DNA of 64,000 nt from Mesorhizobium sp. M2D.F.Ca.ET.226.01.1.1. GTDB lineage: Bacteria; Pseudomonadota; Alphaproteobacteria; Rhizobiales; Rhizobiaceae. Below the pieces are notes generated by a model. That model was not told the DNA's origin and made no database searches. It worked only from the letters and a program-made list of their open reading frames with translations. The stretch is from NCBI RefSeq assembly GCF_004022705.2, contig NZ_RZOY02000002.1, positions 1 through 64,000 of the forward strand, in the 5' to 3' direction. Shown piece by piece: positions 15,322-24,752 of the stretch; within the stretch, counting starts at the first letter, position 1, and the number at the start of each line of letters is the position of its first letter. The translations under genes were made by a program, and so were the position numbers.

Positions 15322-15597
15322 CTGAAAACTGACCTTCCTTGCTCAGGCTTCAAACTGGTCCCGAGTTTATACCCGTGGTGCGCGCGCACAAGCTTCGCAG
15401 CGGCATGCGCGCCGATTTTAGACCCGAACTTTTCGGTTGATCACAAGTCGCCTTCTTGGCCGTCCATGGCCTTGTCTGACGGACCCATTTGCAAGCTGGC
15501 ATTACCGCCCTGCTCATGCGGGCGGGCTTCTAGACACTTCATTGCGGCTTGTCAATGAAGCTTGAGAATTGTGGGAAATCAGCCTTCCGGCGCGCTT
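15322..15597 (-). promoter_or_regulatory. Intergenic region between rpoN and hpf
   Basis: 276 bases without a gene. It carries the ribosome site GGAAGGTCAG ahead of hpf and presumably a separate hpf promoter. I found no convincing sigma-54 promoter pair in it. Confidence 0.35.
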
Positions 15598-17139
15598 TCA
15601 ACGGCCAGCGTTGGCGAGCGCCCGCTTTTCCCGCCGCCGCTGCACTGACGATGGGATGTTCATGCCTTCGCGGTATTTCGCGACGGTGCGGCGAGCGATG
15701 TCGACGCCGCTTTCCTTGAGCATGTCGACGATGGCGTCGTCGGAAAGCACGTCGGCCGGCTTCTCCTCGTCGATCAATTGCTTGATGCGGTCGCGCACGG
15801 CCTCGGACGAATGCGCCTCGCCGCCTTCGGCGGAGGCGATCGACGCGGTGAAGAAATAGCGCAGCTCGAAGACGCCGCGCGGCGTCAGCATATATTTGTT
15901 GGCGGTGACGCGGCTGACGGTCGATTCATGCATGCCGATGGCATCGGCCACCGTGCGCAGGTTGAGCGGCTTGAGCTGGCGCACGCCATGGACGAGGAAG
16001 GCATCCTGCTGCCGCACGATCTCGGACGCCACCTTGAGGATGGTCTTGGCCCGCTGATCGAGGCTGCGCGTCAGCCAATTGGCGTTCTGCAGGCATTCGG
16101 CGAGGAAGTCCTTTTCCGCCTGGTCCTTGGCGTGGCTCGAAACGCGGGCAAAATAGACATTGTCCACCAGCACGCGCGGTAGCGTGTCGGCGTTGAGCTC
16201 CACCGCCCAGCTGCCGTCATTGGCGGCGCGTACCTCGACATCGGCCACGATCGCGTCGCTGGCGCCGCCCGAAAACGCCAGGCCTGGCCGCGGATCGAGC
16301 GCGCGGATCTCGGCCAGCATGTCGAGAAGGTCCTCCTCGTCGACACCGCAGATGCGCTTCAGCGTCTGAAAATCGCGCCGCGCCAGAAGCTCGAGATTGG
16401 CGACCAGCGCCTTCATCGCCGGATCGAGCCGGTCGCGCACCACAAGCTGCAGCGACAGGCATTCGGCAAGGTCGCGCGCGAAGAGTCCGGCAGGCTCGAA
16501 GGTCTGGCAGACGCCAAGCACGCGCGCCACCGTCGCGCGGTCCGTACCGAGCCGGGCCGCGATCTCGTCGAGGTCGGTGCGCAGATAGCCGGCTTCGTCG
16601 AGCCCGTCGGCGAGCTCGCCCGCGATCAGGCGCTCGCCGGGGCTGAGCGAAGCAAGCGCGATCTGCTCGCCGACATGTTCGCGCAGCGTGACGACCGCCG
16701 CGGCCATGTCGCCGACATCGAATCCTTCCGACGATGCCGTGCCCGTGCCGCCGCCAGCGGCCGACTTCCACTGCGCCGTAAGGTCCGGTCCCAGTCTCTC
16801 GATGGTGCCGGGATCATCGGGAAACAGGTTCTCCAGGGATGAGTCGAGCTTTTGCGAGATCGCTTCCGCGCTCCACTCCGTCTCGCCTTCGAACCAGTCG
16901 CCTTCGGCATCCTGCTTGGGCGTCGCCTCGCTTTTCTGCGATTGATCGCTCGCAGCGTCGTCCTGCGGTTCGGCCCGCTCCAGCAGCGGGTTGCGCTCAA
17001 TCTCTTCGTCAATGAAGCGTTCGAGCTCGACATGGGTGAGCTGCAGCAGCCGGATCGACTGCATCAGCTGCGGCGTCATCACCAGCGACTGGGATTGTCT
17101 GAGCTGCAGTTTGGCTGCCAGCGCCATGGTGTGATTCAA
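15598..17139 (-). CDS. rpoN: RNA polymerase sigma-54 factor
   Basis: At 513 residues this is full-length sigma-N. Region I is glutamine- and leucine-rich (LQLRQSQSLVMTPQLMQSIR). An acidic, variable region II follows, then the core-binding domain, the HTH (TVADAIGMHESTVSRVTANK) and the RpoN box RRTVAKYREGMNIPSS near the C-terminus, which reads the -24 element. It directs nitrogen-, nodulation- and motility-related promoters with enhancer-binding partners. The first ATG is at 17139; a second, four codons later, is equally plausible. It follows lptB in the same direction, 189 bases downstream. Confidence 0.97.
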   Translation of the reverse strand: MNHTMALAAKLQLRQSQSLVMTPQLMQSIRLLQLTHVELERFIDEEIERNPLLERAEPQDDAASDQSQKSEATPKQDAEGDWFEGETEWSAEAISQKLDSSLENLFPDDPGTIERLGPDLTAQWKSAAGGGTGTASSEGFDVGDMAAAVVTLREHVGEQIALASLSPGERLIAGELADGLDEAGYLRTDLDEIAARLGTDRATVARVLGVCQTFEPAGLFARDLAECLSLQLVVRDRLDPAMKALVANLELLARRDFQTLKRICGVDEEDLLDMLAEIRALDPRPGLAFSGGASDAIVADVEVRAANDGSWAVELNADTLPRVLVDNVYFARVSSHAKDQAEKDFLAECLQNANWLTRSLDQRAKTILKVASEIVRQQDAFLVHGVRQLKPLNLRTVADAIGMHESTVSRVTANKYMLTPRGVFELRYFFTASIASAEGGEAHSSEAVRDRIKQLIDEEKPADVLSDDAIVDMLKESGVDIARRTVAKYREGMNIPSSVQRRREKRALANAGR

Positions 17140-17328
17140 ACGCCTCGTCTACGCATCGGACCCGTGCCGAAGCAGATTTTCTCGGCCGGGTATAAAAACT
17201 GGCCCGGCTTTTGCTTGTCAAGGAAAACGCTAGCAGACGCGGCTTACCGGAGCGTTATCCGGCCCGGAAATCCCGAAAAACCGGTCGAAATTTCGCCGAA
17301 ATTCACCCCAGGGAAACGTATTTCACGC

Positions 17329-18147
17329 TCAGAGCGTGAAACCTTCGCCGAGATAGAGACGCCGCACATCGGCATTGGCGACGATCTCGTCGGCCCGGCC
17401 ATGCGTCAGCACCTGGCCGGCATGGATGATGTAGGCGCGATCGATCAGGCCGAGCGTCTCGCGCACATTGTGGTCGGTGATCAAGACGCCGATGCCGCGC
17501 GCCGTGAGGTGGCGCACCAGCTGCTGGATATCGGCGACGGCGATGGGGTCGATGCCGGCGAAAGGCTCGTCGAGCAGCATATAGGCCGGACGTGTCGCCA
17601 GCGCCCGGGCGATTTCGAGGCGTCGCCGCTCGCCGCCCGACAGCGACATCGACGGCGCCTTGCGCAGATGGCTGATGTGGAATTCCTCGAGCAGTTCGTC
17701 GAGGTTGCGTTCGCGCACCTTGCGGTCCTTTTCGACCACTTCCAGCACGGCGCGGATGTTCTGCTCGACATTGAGACCACGGAAGATCGACGCTTCCTGC
17801 GGCAGATAGCCGATGCCAAGGCGGGCGCGCCGATACATCGGCATCGAGGTGACATCGAAGCCGTCGATCTCGATCGAGCCTTCGTCGACCGGCACAAGTC
17901 CCGTGACCATGTAGAAACAGGTGGTCTTGCCGGCGCCGTTAGGACCAAGCAGGCCGACCGCCTCGCCGGCGCGCACGCCGATCGTGACGCCACTCACCAC
18001 CTTGCGGCCCTTGTAGCTCTTGGTCAGGCCCTTGGCGATCAGGGTGCCTTTGAACTTTTCCTTGTCGGCGCCGACCGTCGCGGACGCAGCCGGCCGGGCG
18101 GCCGCCCGCCCCGGAAGACGGGCAAGCAGCGAAGTTACGCCGGCCAT
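17329..18147 (-). CDS. lptB: LPS export ABC transporter ATP-binding protein
   Basis: LptB powers extraction of lipopolysaccharide from the inner membrane with LptF/LptG. Walker A is GPNGAGKTT, the signature is [15 protein letters not shown], and Walker B is [12 protein letters not shown] with a downstream switch histidine ITDHN. At 272 residues it has an N-terminal extension of about 30 residues ahead of the usual start. Its ATG overlaps the lptA stop as TAATG, indicating coupled translation. Confidence 0.95.
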   Translation of the reverse strand: MAGVTSLLARLPGRAAARPAASATVGADKEKFKGTLIAKGLTKSYKGRKVVSGVTIGVRAGEAVGLLGPNGAGKTTCFYMVTGLVPVDEGSIEIDGFDVTSMPMYRRARLGIGYLPQEASIFRGLNVEQNIRAVLEVVEKDRKVRERNLDELLEEFHISHLRKAPSMSLSGGERRRLEIARALATRPAYMLLDEPFAGIDPIAVADIQQLVRHLTARGIGVLITDHNVRETLGLIDRAYIIHAGQVLTHGRADEIVANADVRRLYLGEGFTL

Positions 18148-18755
18148 TAGTTGCTCGACGCTCCCTGATTCTGGGTAGCGTCCTGCTTCTGCGGCTTAAA
18201 CATCATGATGACGCGGGGGCAACCTTCGACATTGCCGAGACCGCTCTTCATCTGGACGGTGAGCTTGCAGCCCTTGAGCACGTTGTCGCCTTGCGACAGC
18301 ACCACTTCCTTGCCCGAAAGCACCAGCACCTGCGTCTTCATGTCGAACTTGCCGGTGTCGCCGGTGGCGATCTGGTCGTTCGATTTGATATAGACTTTGT
18401 TCTCGACCTCCAGATGGTCGATGTTGGCAGCGCCCGTCATCGCCGAAGCGCCGGCCGCTGCGCTCTTGTCGGCCTTGGGATCCTTGACATAGTACACCGT
18501 CATCTTGCCGGCCTTGAGCAGCGTCGGCCCCTGATTGACGGTCACGTTGCCGCTGAACACGGCCATGCTCTCGGCCTGCCGGACCTCGAGCTTGTCACTT
18601 TCGATCTGGATCGGCTGGTCGCCCGACAGCTTCAGCCCCGGTATTTGGCTGGTCGCGCTCGATTGCGCGAACGAATGCGCCGTTGCCAGAACCAGCAATG
18701 CGGAAGCAGCGCCCAGAAGCCATGCGGATTTACTGCGACGCATTCTGTTCTCCAC
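18147..18755 (-). CDS. lptA: LPS transport periplasmic protein LptA (OstA-like)
   Basis: The 202-residue preprotein has a signal peptide ([21 protein letters not shown]) and an OstA/beta-jellyroll domain opening with [27 protein letters not shown]. It bridges the periplasm, shuttling LPS from LptC to LptD. The C-terminus is Gln/Asn-rich. It overlaps lptC by 26 bases and lptB by one base. Confidence 0.93.
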   Translation of the reverse strand: MENRMRRSKSAWLLGAASALLVLATAHSFAQSSATSQIPGLKLSGDQPIQIESDKLEVRQAESMAVFSGNVTVNQGPTLLKAGKMTVYYVKDPKADKSAAAGASAMTGAANIDHLEVENKVYIKSNDQIATGDTGKFDMKTQVLVLSGKEVVLSQGDNVLKGCKLTVQMKSGLGNVEGCPRVIMMFKPQKQDATQNQGASSN

Positions 18756-19443
18756 TGTTGACCCCCGCTGCCTTCAGCGCAGCTGGATCGATGTTGACCC
18801 GTACCCGGTTCTCGAAAACCACGAGCCTGCCATTGTCCTCGACAGACATCGCGTCCGCGGTGATGCGCGAACCGCCTCGGCTGACATCCACCGGATTGCT
18901 CGTCTTCATAGAGCCTTTGCCCATGTCTAGGAAGATCGATTTGAACTTCGCCACCAGGCCGTCGGTCGTCGTCACGCTAACGTCGCTGGTGAGGTCCATC
19001 GTGTTGGCGTCGCGGTTGTAGATGCCGTGCGCGGCATCGACCGAGACGATATTATCGGTGGCGACGGGCAGCTTGGCGTTGATGCCTTCGAGATCGATAA
19101 CGGCCTGCTGGCCGACATCCTGCGTCGCCCTGGTCGCCGTCAGCGAATAGGGCAGCTTCTGCTTGGTGAAGCCGTTGAGCTTCGGATTGGCCATCACCAG
19201 CTTGCCGTCCGAAAACGCCGTGCCGTCGGCCTGCACGGAGATCGACACGGGCGCCTTGAGATAGGAATAGACCGGAAAGGCGACGGCAATCGCGACCGCG
19301 AGCAGCGGCACGGCGAATTTCAGCACGCGCACGCGGCGCGAGTGGCGCTGCGCGCGGCTGAAAGCCTCGCCACGCGTACCGCCTTCGGTCGCGGCAGCCG
19401 ACACCGTTTCGGCATCGCTGGTTTCGTCAGATCGCGCCAACAT
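18730..19443 (-). CDS. lptC: LPS export membrane-anchored protein LptC
   Basis: The 237-residue protein has an N-terminal cytoplasmic tail, one membrane helix (VLKFAVPLLAVAIAVAFPVYSYL) and a periplasmic beta-jellyroll related to LptA. It receives LPS from LptBFG. The start at 19443 (MLARSDETSD) is chosen over 19515, which would add a Cys/Arg-rich stretch with no family match. It is first in the lptC-lptA-lptB-rpoN-hpf-ptsN run. Confidence 0.9.
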   Translation of the reverse strand: MLARSDETSDAETVSAAATEGGTRGEAFSRAQRHSRRVRVLKFAVPLLAVAIAVAFPVYSYLKAPVSISVQADGTAFSDGKLVMANPKLNGFTKQKLPYSLTATRATQDVGQQAVIDLEGINAKLPVATDNIVSVDAAHGIYNRDANTMDLTSDVSVTTTDGLVAKFKSIFLDMGKGSMKTSNPVDVSRGGSRITADAMSVEDNGRLVVFENRVRVNIDPAALKAAGVNSGEQNASQ

Positions 19444-19726
19444 GACTTTTCTAATGGACCTTTGCCCGCCCAAACACCGCCTATAGGTGGTATGCCCGCA
19501 CCTACAAGCAAGCACAAGCGAACGAAAACTGCAAAAATGTAACAGCTGCCGCCCGCAAAATCGGGAGCAAATTTGCGGCGCAGCCTGTACTTCATAGCAG
19601 ATACCAACTGCTTGCGTTAATTTTTCGTCAAGGTCGGCGTCAAACGCCGAAGCTCGAAGCCGGGCCGTTCAGGAAACGGTAGCCGCGCGCAAAGGCTTGC
19701 TTTAAAAGCGTGCTTTCCCACCACCC
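19444..19726. promoter_or_regulatory. Divergent intergenic region between lptC and sppA
   Basis: 283 bases without a supported gene. It must hold the promoter of the lpt-rpoN cluster on the minus strand and that of sppA on the plus strand. Nothing else recognisable was seen. Confidence 0.35.
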
Positions 19727-20695
19727 ATGAGGCTGACGATGGCAATGAGAGCCGACGACCTGATCGACCGCCGCCGCTTGCGCCGCAAGCTGACTTTCTG
19801 GCGTGTGGCCGCGTTTGTGGTTCTGGCGGCCGCGGTGATCGCCTTCTCGGCTTGGTTCTATGACGAAGATTTTACCGGCCGCGCGGTCCCTCATATCGCC
19901 AAGGTCAAGATTGAAGGCACCATCACCGAGGATGAGGAACTGCTCAAAAGGCTGGAGGCGATCCGCACGTCGCCGGAAGTAAAGGGCGTCATCCTGTCTG
20001 TCGATTCGCCCGGAGGCACGACCGTCGGCGGCGAGTCCATCTTCGAGGCGGTACGCAAGCTTGCCGGCGACAAGCCGGTGGTGGCCGAAGTCGGCACGCT
20101 GGCTGCCTCGGCTGGTTATATGATCGCAAGTGCCGCCGACCATATCGTTGCCCGCAAGACCTCGATCGTCGGCTCGATCGGCGTGCTGATCCAGTATCCC
20201 GACGTCAGCGGCCTCATGGACAAGCTCGGCATCAAGCTGGAGGAGGTGAAATCATCGCCGCTCAAGGCTTCGCCGTCGCCCTTCAAGCCAACCAATGACG
20301 ACGAGCGCGCCATGGTGCACAAGCTGATTCTCGACAGCTACGACTGGTTCGTCGGCATCGTCGCCGACCGCCGCAAGATGACGCATGACCAAGCGCTGGC
20401 GCTGGCCGACGGTTCGATCTTCACCGGCCGCCAGGCTTTGGCCAACCATCTCGTCGACGCCGTCGGCGGCGAGCAGGAGGCAATCGACTGGCTGGCGACC
20501 AAGGGCGTGGACGCCAAGCTCAAGGTCGTCGAATGGAAGGACAAGGAGAGGCGCGGTGGTTTCCTGTTCTCCCAGTCGATGGCAAAGGTGGCGGCGAAGG
20601 CGCTCGGCCTGCCGGATGCCGGCGGCGATGTCATTCACGAGCTTGGCGCCGACCGCTTGTTTCTTGACGGTCTCGTTTCGGTCTGGCACCCTTGA
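19727..20695 (+). CDS. sppA: Signal peptide peptidase SppA, short form
   Basis: The 322-residue serine protease has a single N-terminal membrane anchor (VAAFVVLAAAVIAFSAWFY) and one S49 domain that degrades cleaved signal peptides. The nucleophile serine is in GTLAASAGYMIAS, SVDSPGGTTVGG marks the oxyanion region, and the catalytic lysine is likely in the KSSPLKASPSPFKP segment. In-frame ATGs also occur at 19739 and 19745 and the true start could be either. ihfB lies 79 bases downstream. Confidence 0.92.
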   Translation: MRLTMAMRADDLIDRRRLRRKLTFWRVAAFVVLAAAVIAFSAWFYDEDFTGRAVPHIAKVKIEGTITEDEELLKRLEAIRTSPEVKGVILSVDSPGGTTVGGESIFEAVRKLAGDKPVVAEVGTLAASAGYMIASAADHIVARKTSIVGSIGVLIQYPDVSGLMDKLGIKLEEVKSSPLKASPSPFKPTNDDERAMVHKLILDSYDWFVGIVADRRKMTHDQALALADGSIFTGRQALANHLVDAVGGEQEAIDWLATKGVDAKLKVVEWKDKERRGGFLFSQSMAKVAAKALGLPDAGGDVIHELGADRLFLDGLVSVWHP

Positions 20696-20774
20696 CGCCC
20701 GTTGGTACGAGCCAAAAAAGCAATAAAAATCATCCTGATAATCGACCGCTGTGTGATTTTACGGGGAACGTTCT

Positions 20775-21059
20775 ATGATCAAATCCGAGCTTGTGCAGAT
20801 CATTGCTGCACGCAACCCGCACCTTTTCCTGCGCGACGTCGAAAACATCGTCGGCGCGATCTTCGACGAAATCACCGACGCGCTTGCCGAGGGCAACCGG
20901 GTCGAGCTGCGCGGTTTCGGCGCCTTTTCGGTGAAAAATCGCCCTGCCCGCACCGGCCGCAATCCGCGCACCGGCGAGTCCGTCGAGGTCGAGGAGAAGT
21001 GGGTGCCGTTCTTCAAGACCGGCAAGGAGTTGCGCGAAAGGCTGAACGGCGGCAAATAG
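20775..21059 (+). CDS. ihfB: Integration host factor subunit beta
   Basis: The 94-residue protein is a DNA-bending HU/IHF-family subunit that works with IhfA, often at sigma-54 promoters. It shows [17 protein letters not shown], the hydrophobic core [12 protein letters not shown] and the beta-arm [13 protein letters not shown] that intercalates in the minor groove. The order sppA-ihfB-lapA is a conserved proteobacterial arrangement. A ribosome site GGGGAACG precedes the ATG. Confidence 0.95.
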   Translation: MIKSELVQIIAARNPHLFLRDVENIVGAIFDEITDALAEGNRVELRGFGAFSVKNRPARTGRNPRTGESVEVEEKWVPFFKTGKELRERLNGGK

Positions 21060-21097
21060 GTGCCGCGCCGGCGGGTTGAAACGGCATCTTGGCGCCT

Positions 21098-21135
21098 AAA
21101 GCATGTCTCCCGAAAGTAGAGGCCGGTTTCGGACA
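21098..21135. repeat. Partial copy of the rhizobial intergenic repeat
   Basis: AAAGCATGTCTCCCGAAAGT...GCCGGTTTCGGACAAAGACG matches, in reverse orientation, the second half of the block at 1436-1545. It lies between ihfB and the lapA-like gene. Confidence 0.5.
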
Positions 21136-21176
21136 AAGACGTGCGCGCCTGGGAAGCTTCTCTCTATGGAGATCTG

Positions 21177-21509
21177 ATGTTCAATCGCATCGTCCTTGTC
21201 GTGGTCTTCGTGCCGCTGGCCATCATCCTGATCGCGCTCGCCGTCGCCAATCGCGGCTCCGTCGCCTTCACGCTCGATCCATTCCATCCCGGCAATCCCG
21301 CGCTGACGCTGAACCTGCCGCTCTTCATCTTCCTGTTCCTGGCCTTGGCCGTCGGCATGGTTGTCGGCAGCATGGCCACATGGGTGAAGCAGGGCCGCTA
21401 CCGCAAGCTCGCGCGCCAGCGCGGTCTCGAAGCCGAAAACCTGCGTCAGGCGGTGGGCCGCGCGCCGGCGGCGCCCAAGGGACCGGCGCTGCCGAAGCCG
21501 ACCAACTAA
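21177..21509 (+). CDS. LapA-domain inner-membrane protein
   Basis: The 110-residue protein has two membrane helices (IVLVVVFVPLAIILIALAVA and LFIFLFLALAVGMVVGSMA) and a cytoplasmic tail with RKLARQRGLEAENLRQ. This is the LapA/YciS layout; LapA in E. coli works with LapB in control of LPS synthesis. Here lapB is not adjacent. ATG 21177 follows GGAG by five bases; the codon at 21141 is rejected. Confidence 0.8.
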   Translation: MFNRIVLVVVFVPLAIILIALAVANRGSVAFTLDPFHPGNPALTLNLPLFIFLFLALAVGMVVGSMATWVKQGRYRKLARQRGLEAENLRQAVGRAPAAPKGPALPKPTN

Positions 21510-21528
21510 CACATTTCGGGAGCCTTCG

Positions 21529-22491
21529 ATGCTGACCATTTCGGCCGACGAGGTCGACCGCGCCCTGACCTTTCCAGGTCTGGTCGAAACGCTGCGCACC
21601 GCCTTCCGCGAAGGGGCGGTGCAGCCGGTGCGTCACCATCACGCGGTCGAGCGGCCGGATGGCGCGGCCTCGACCCTGCTTTTGATGCCGGCCTGGACCG
21701 ACTTCAACGCGGCGGGGACTTCGGCCGGTGGTCATATCGGCGTCAAGATCGTGACCGTGTCGCCGGACAACAACACAAAAGGCAAGCCGGCGGTCATGGG
21801 CCTCTATCTTCTGCTCGACGGCGTGACCGGCGAGCCGCAGGCGCTGATCGACGGCCAGCGGCTGACGCAATGGCGTACGACCTGCGCTTCGGCGCTCGCC
21901 GCCTCCTATCTCGCCCGCAAGGATGCCTCGCGGCTTCTGGTGATCGGCGCCGGCGCGCTGTCGCCCTTCCTAGCCAAGGCGCATTCAGCGGTTCGGCCGA
22001 TAACCTCCATCCGCATCTGGAACCGCACGCCGGCCAATGCCGAAAAGGTAGCGGCCGCCTTGCGCGCCGAAGGCCTTCCGGCAAGCGCCGCCGGCGATCT
22101 TGATACGGAGCTTGCCGTGGCCGACATTGTCGCCTCGGCAACGATCTCCAACACGCCGCTAGTCAGGGGCGCGCTGCTGAAGCCGGGCGCCCATGTCGAT
22201 CTCGTCGGCGGCTTCACGCCGACGATGCGCGAGGCCGACGACGAGGCGATCAGGCGCGCAAGCGTCTATGTCGACACCCGCGCCGGCGCCACCAAGGAGG
22301 CCGGCGACATCGTCCAGCCGCTGGCCTCGGGCGTGCTGAAGCCGGAAGCAATCGTCGCCGACCTGCACGAGCTCGCACGTGGCGAGAAGCAGGGTCGCCA
22401 GAGCGACAGCGAGATCACCCTGTTCAAGTCGGTTGGTGCGGCGCTAGAAGACCTCGCCGCCGGCATCGCCGTCTACAAGGCGCTCAAATAA
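21529..22491 (+). CDS. Ornithine cyclodeaminase / mu-crystallin family protein
   Basis: The 320-residue NAD(P)-binding protein has the family's [15 protein letters not shown] substrate region and a Rossmann loop [20 protein letters not shown], followed by [16 protein letters not shown]. Family members deaminate ornithine to proline, reduce ketimines, or make unusual amino acids, and the sequence does not distinguish them. It follows the lapA-like gene by 19 bases and is probably co-transcribed. Confidence 0.88.
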   Translation: MLTISADEVDRALTFPGLVETLRTAFREGAVQPVRHHHAVERPDGAASTLLLMPAWTDFNAAGTSAGGHIGVKIVTVSPDNNTKGKPAVMGLYLLLDGVTGEPQALIDGQRLTQWRTTCASALAASYLARKDASRLLVIGAGALSPFLAKAHSAVRPITSIRIWNRTPANAEKVAAALRAEGLPASAAGDLDTELAVADIVASATISNTPLVRGALLKPGAHVDLVGGFTPTMREADDEAIRRASVYVDTRAGATKEAGDIVQPLASGVLKPEAIVADLHELARGEKQGRQSDSEITLFKSVGAALEDLAAGIAVYKALK

Positions 22492-22921
22492 CAGCGCTCT
22501 CCAGCCTGGCTCGCATCGCCTCGCCGATCAGCCGGAAATCACGCTCGCTAATCTCGAACAGGCCGAAGCGCAGCTGGTAGCCCCAGTTCGGTTTGCCGGC
22601 GGTGACGTCAAGCCTGTCGAGCAGCGGCTTGATCGGCGTCTCTGTGGCGTCGCGCCAGTCGACGCCGCGCCGCGCGGGCGTGAAACCGCGGCCCATGACG
22701 CCTTCATAAACCTCTCCTTGCCGGACCGTGCCGATCGCCGTGAAGGATTGCAGCCCGTCCTTCGCGCCGAGCACGGTGCTCGGCGAGTAATAGACGATGC
22801 CGTCGCCAGGCTTGACGCGGCGGAGCGGCGGCGCCTTGCCGTGATTGACCTGCATGAAGCCATCTCTGCGGCCGATCCGCACATGTTCGGCCGATGCGAC
22901 GGCGACCCAGAAGGCACTCAT
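22484..22921 (-). CDS. EVE domain protein
   Basis: The 145-residue protein starts [14 protein letters not shown], the usual opening of EVE domains, which are PUA-like folds that bind modified bases in RNA or [18 protein letters not shown] and the aromatic [13 protein letters not shown] are typical. Its start overlaps the stop of the VOC gene as ATGA, so the two form an operon. The 3' end overlaps the convergent cyclodeaminase by eight bases. Confidence 0.85.
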   Translation of the reverse strand: MSAFWVAVASAEHVRIGRRDGFMQVNHGKAPPLRRVKPGDGIVYYSPSTVLGAKDGLQSFTAIGTVRQGEVYEGVMGRGFTPARRGVDWRDATETPIKPLLDRLDVTAGKPNWGYQLRFGLFEISERDFRLIGEAMRARLESAVI

Positions 22922-23298
22922 CCCTGCGCTGCCTCGAACGGCCAGTAGACGCGCAGGCGATGATTGTCCGGATCGAGCGCGACGAAGGTGCGGCCGAAAT
23001 CGAGATCGGTTGGCGCCTGCAGGATGTTCAGGCCGCGACCCGACCAATCGATATGCGTGGCATCGACCGCAGCGGCGCTCTCGACCGCAAGCACGAGCTC
23101 CCCGCCACCGCCTGTTGCCGCTGCCGCCGGTTCCACCGTGTGGCGCGACCAGAGGCCAAGTTTGAAGCCCTTGTCGAGCAGGAACATGACGAAGGTCGGC
23201 GAGGATTCGACCGGCTCGCGTCCGAGCAACGAGGCATAGAACGCGCCGCTCTTTTCCGGGCTGTCGACATAGAGGATGACGAAATTAGGCGTTGTCAT
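22918..23298 (-). CDS. VOC (glyoxalase/bleomycin-resistance) family protein
   Basis: The 126-residue protein has paired beta-alpha-beta-beta modules: [22 protein letters not shown] at the N-terminus and [19 protein letters not shown] at the end. Such proteins are metal-dependent dioxygenases, isomerases or resistance proteins; the role here is unknown. ATG 23298 follows GGAGAT, so it is preferred over the TTG four codons upstream. Confidence 0.85.
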   Translation of the reverse strand: MTTPNFVILYVDSPEKSGAFYASLLGREPVESSPTFVMFLLDKGFKLGLWSRHTVEPAAAATGGGGELVLAVESAAAVDATHIDWSGRGLNILQAPTDLDFGRTFVALDPDNHRLRVYWPFEAAQG

Positions 23299-23367
23299 AT
23301 TGATCTCCAAATTGCCTGAACCTTGGAAACCATACGCATGCCTGCTGTCAGATTCTGGCAGCAGCGA

Positions 23368-24078
23368 TCAGCCGGTAGTGTCTTTTGCGCCGTTCTGGCC
23401 GGCCGTGCCAAGCGTCGCCCGCCATTCCTTCAGCATGGACTGGCGGCGACGCGGATAGCGGATGTCGGTGGCCGTCAATTCGGACATCCGGTCGGCACGG
23501 AAATGCCGGAAATCCTGGCGCATCTCGCACCACGCCACCATCACCCGCACCTTGTCGAAAAAGCTCAGCGCGAACGGCCAGACCAGCCGCTTCGATGCTG
23601 AGCCGCCGGCATCGCGATAGAGGAAGCCGAGCTTGCGCTCGTCGCGAATTGCCTGCCGCACGACACCGAGGTCGATCGTTTCGAGATGATCCGCGTTTGG
23701 CCCGACGAGCAGCGTTGTCGCGTCGAGGTCTTCGCGCAGGTCGTCCGGCAGCACCGCCGCGATCTTGGCAAGCGCATCCGTCGCGGCGACAGCCAGCCTT
23801 TTGTCCGGCTGCTTCGCCACCCAGCGCGATCCAAGCACGATCGCCTCGATCTCCTCGTCGCTGAACATCAGCGGCGGCAGCATGAAGCCCGGCTTCAGCA
23901 CATAGCCGAGCCCCGCCTCGCCCTCTATCGGAGCGCCCTGCCCTTGCAGCGTCGCGATATCGCGGTAGAGCGTGCGGATCGACACGCCCATCTCGTCCGC
24001 AAGCGTGCGGCCGCTCACCGGCCGGCGGTGGCGGCGCAGGATCTGGATAAGGTCGAAAAGGCGTTCGGAACGAGACAT
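23368..24078 (-). CDS. YafY/PaaX-type HTH-WYL transcriptional regulator
   Basis: The 236-residue protein has an N-terminal HTH (SERLFDLIQILRRHRRPVSGRTLADEMGV with SIRTLYRDIATL) and a WYL domain in the C-terminal half (KRLVWPFALSFFDKVRVMVAWCEMR). WYL domains sense ligands, often nucleic acids or metabolites. It lies 69 bases upstream of the VOC-EVE pair in the same direction and is likely to regulate them, as is common for this family. Confidence 0.88.
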   Translation of the reverse strand: MSRSERLFDLIQILRRHRRPVSGRTLADEMGVSIRTLYRDIATLQGQGAPIEGEAGLGYVLKPGFMLPPLMFSDEEIEAIVLGSRWVAKQPDKRLAVAATDALAKIAAVLPDDLREDLDATTLLVGPNADHLETIDLGVVRQAIRDERKLGFLYRDAGGSASKRLVWPFALSFFDKVRVMVAWCEMRQDFRHFRADRMSELTATDIRYPRRRQSMLKEWRATLGTAGQNGAKDTTG

Positions 24079-24134
24079 CGCGTTTACGATAGGGCTGAAG
24101 GGGCGCGGCCGGAAGCCACGCCCCTTCAGTCAAC

Positions 24135-24752
24135 TCACAGGCGGAACACCTTCACCGCATTGCCGCGCTCAAGCGCCTTGTTCGCCATGAAGAGCTCAGC
24201 CTTCGAAGCTTCCATCTCGCGATCCGCCAGCACGCGCAGCATTGCCGCAAGCCGCTGCAACGCGATCGCCTTGTTGCGGTGCTGCGACCGCTCGGCACGC
24301 GCCACCACCATAATGCCGGTCGGCACGTGGACCGCCCGCACGGCACTGTCGGTGGTGTTCTGGTTCTGGCCGCCCGGCCCTCCGGCGCGAAGCGTTTCGA
24401 AGCGCACATTGCCTGCCGCGATCGCCGGCCCCGCCGCGGGCATGTCTGCCAGATCCACCCGCTTCACCCCAACAAACCAGTTCTGCCGCTTGTGGCCCGG
24501 CCGTACCGGGCTCTTGAAGATGAACTTCACCGAGCCGCAATACTCTGTTGCCAGGGCATTGGCGCCCGCGCCCTCCAGGCTGATCAGCGCCGATTTCGCG
24601 CCATGCCGGTCCGGTGCGTGGCCGAACGTGACTTCAGCCGCGCAGCCGCGCCGGCCGCACTCCGCCTCGATGATGCGGACCAGCGCCATCAGCGCGATGC
24701 GACATTCGACCGGGCCGCTGCCGGAGGTGACGAGAAGGTCAACCGCGCTCAT
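24135..24752 (-). CDS. prfH: Peptide chain release factor homologue PrfH
   Basis: The 205-residue protein has a class I release-factor catalytic domain with the peptidyl-hydrolysis loop [19 protein letters not shown] and the downstream basic helix [15 protein letters not shown]. It lacks the codon-recognition domain of RF1/RF2; its N-terminal part ([38 protein letters not shown]) matches the PrfH subfamily. ATG 24752 is chosen because it begins at the family's usual N-terminus. It overlaps the 3' end of rtcB by 14 bases. PrfH is reported to release peptide from ribosomes damaged in the decoding centre, with RtcB then resealing the rRNA. Confidence 0.88.
   Translation of the reverse strand: MSAVDLLVTSGSGPVECRIALMALVRIIEAECGRRGCAAEVTFGHAPDRHGAKSALISLEGAGANALATEYCGSVKFIFKSPVRPGHKRQNWFVGVKRVDLADMPAAGPAIAAGNVRFETLRAGGPGGQNQNTTDSAVRAVHVPTGIMVVARAERSQHRNKAIALQRLAAMLRVLADREMEASKAELFMANKALERGNAVKVFRL

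Noticed and set aside
15440..15530. Sigma-54 promoter (TGGCAC-N5-TTGC) for hpf
   Set aside because: The nearest match, CTGGCATTACC with upstream TTGCAA, has wrong order and spacing on both strands.
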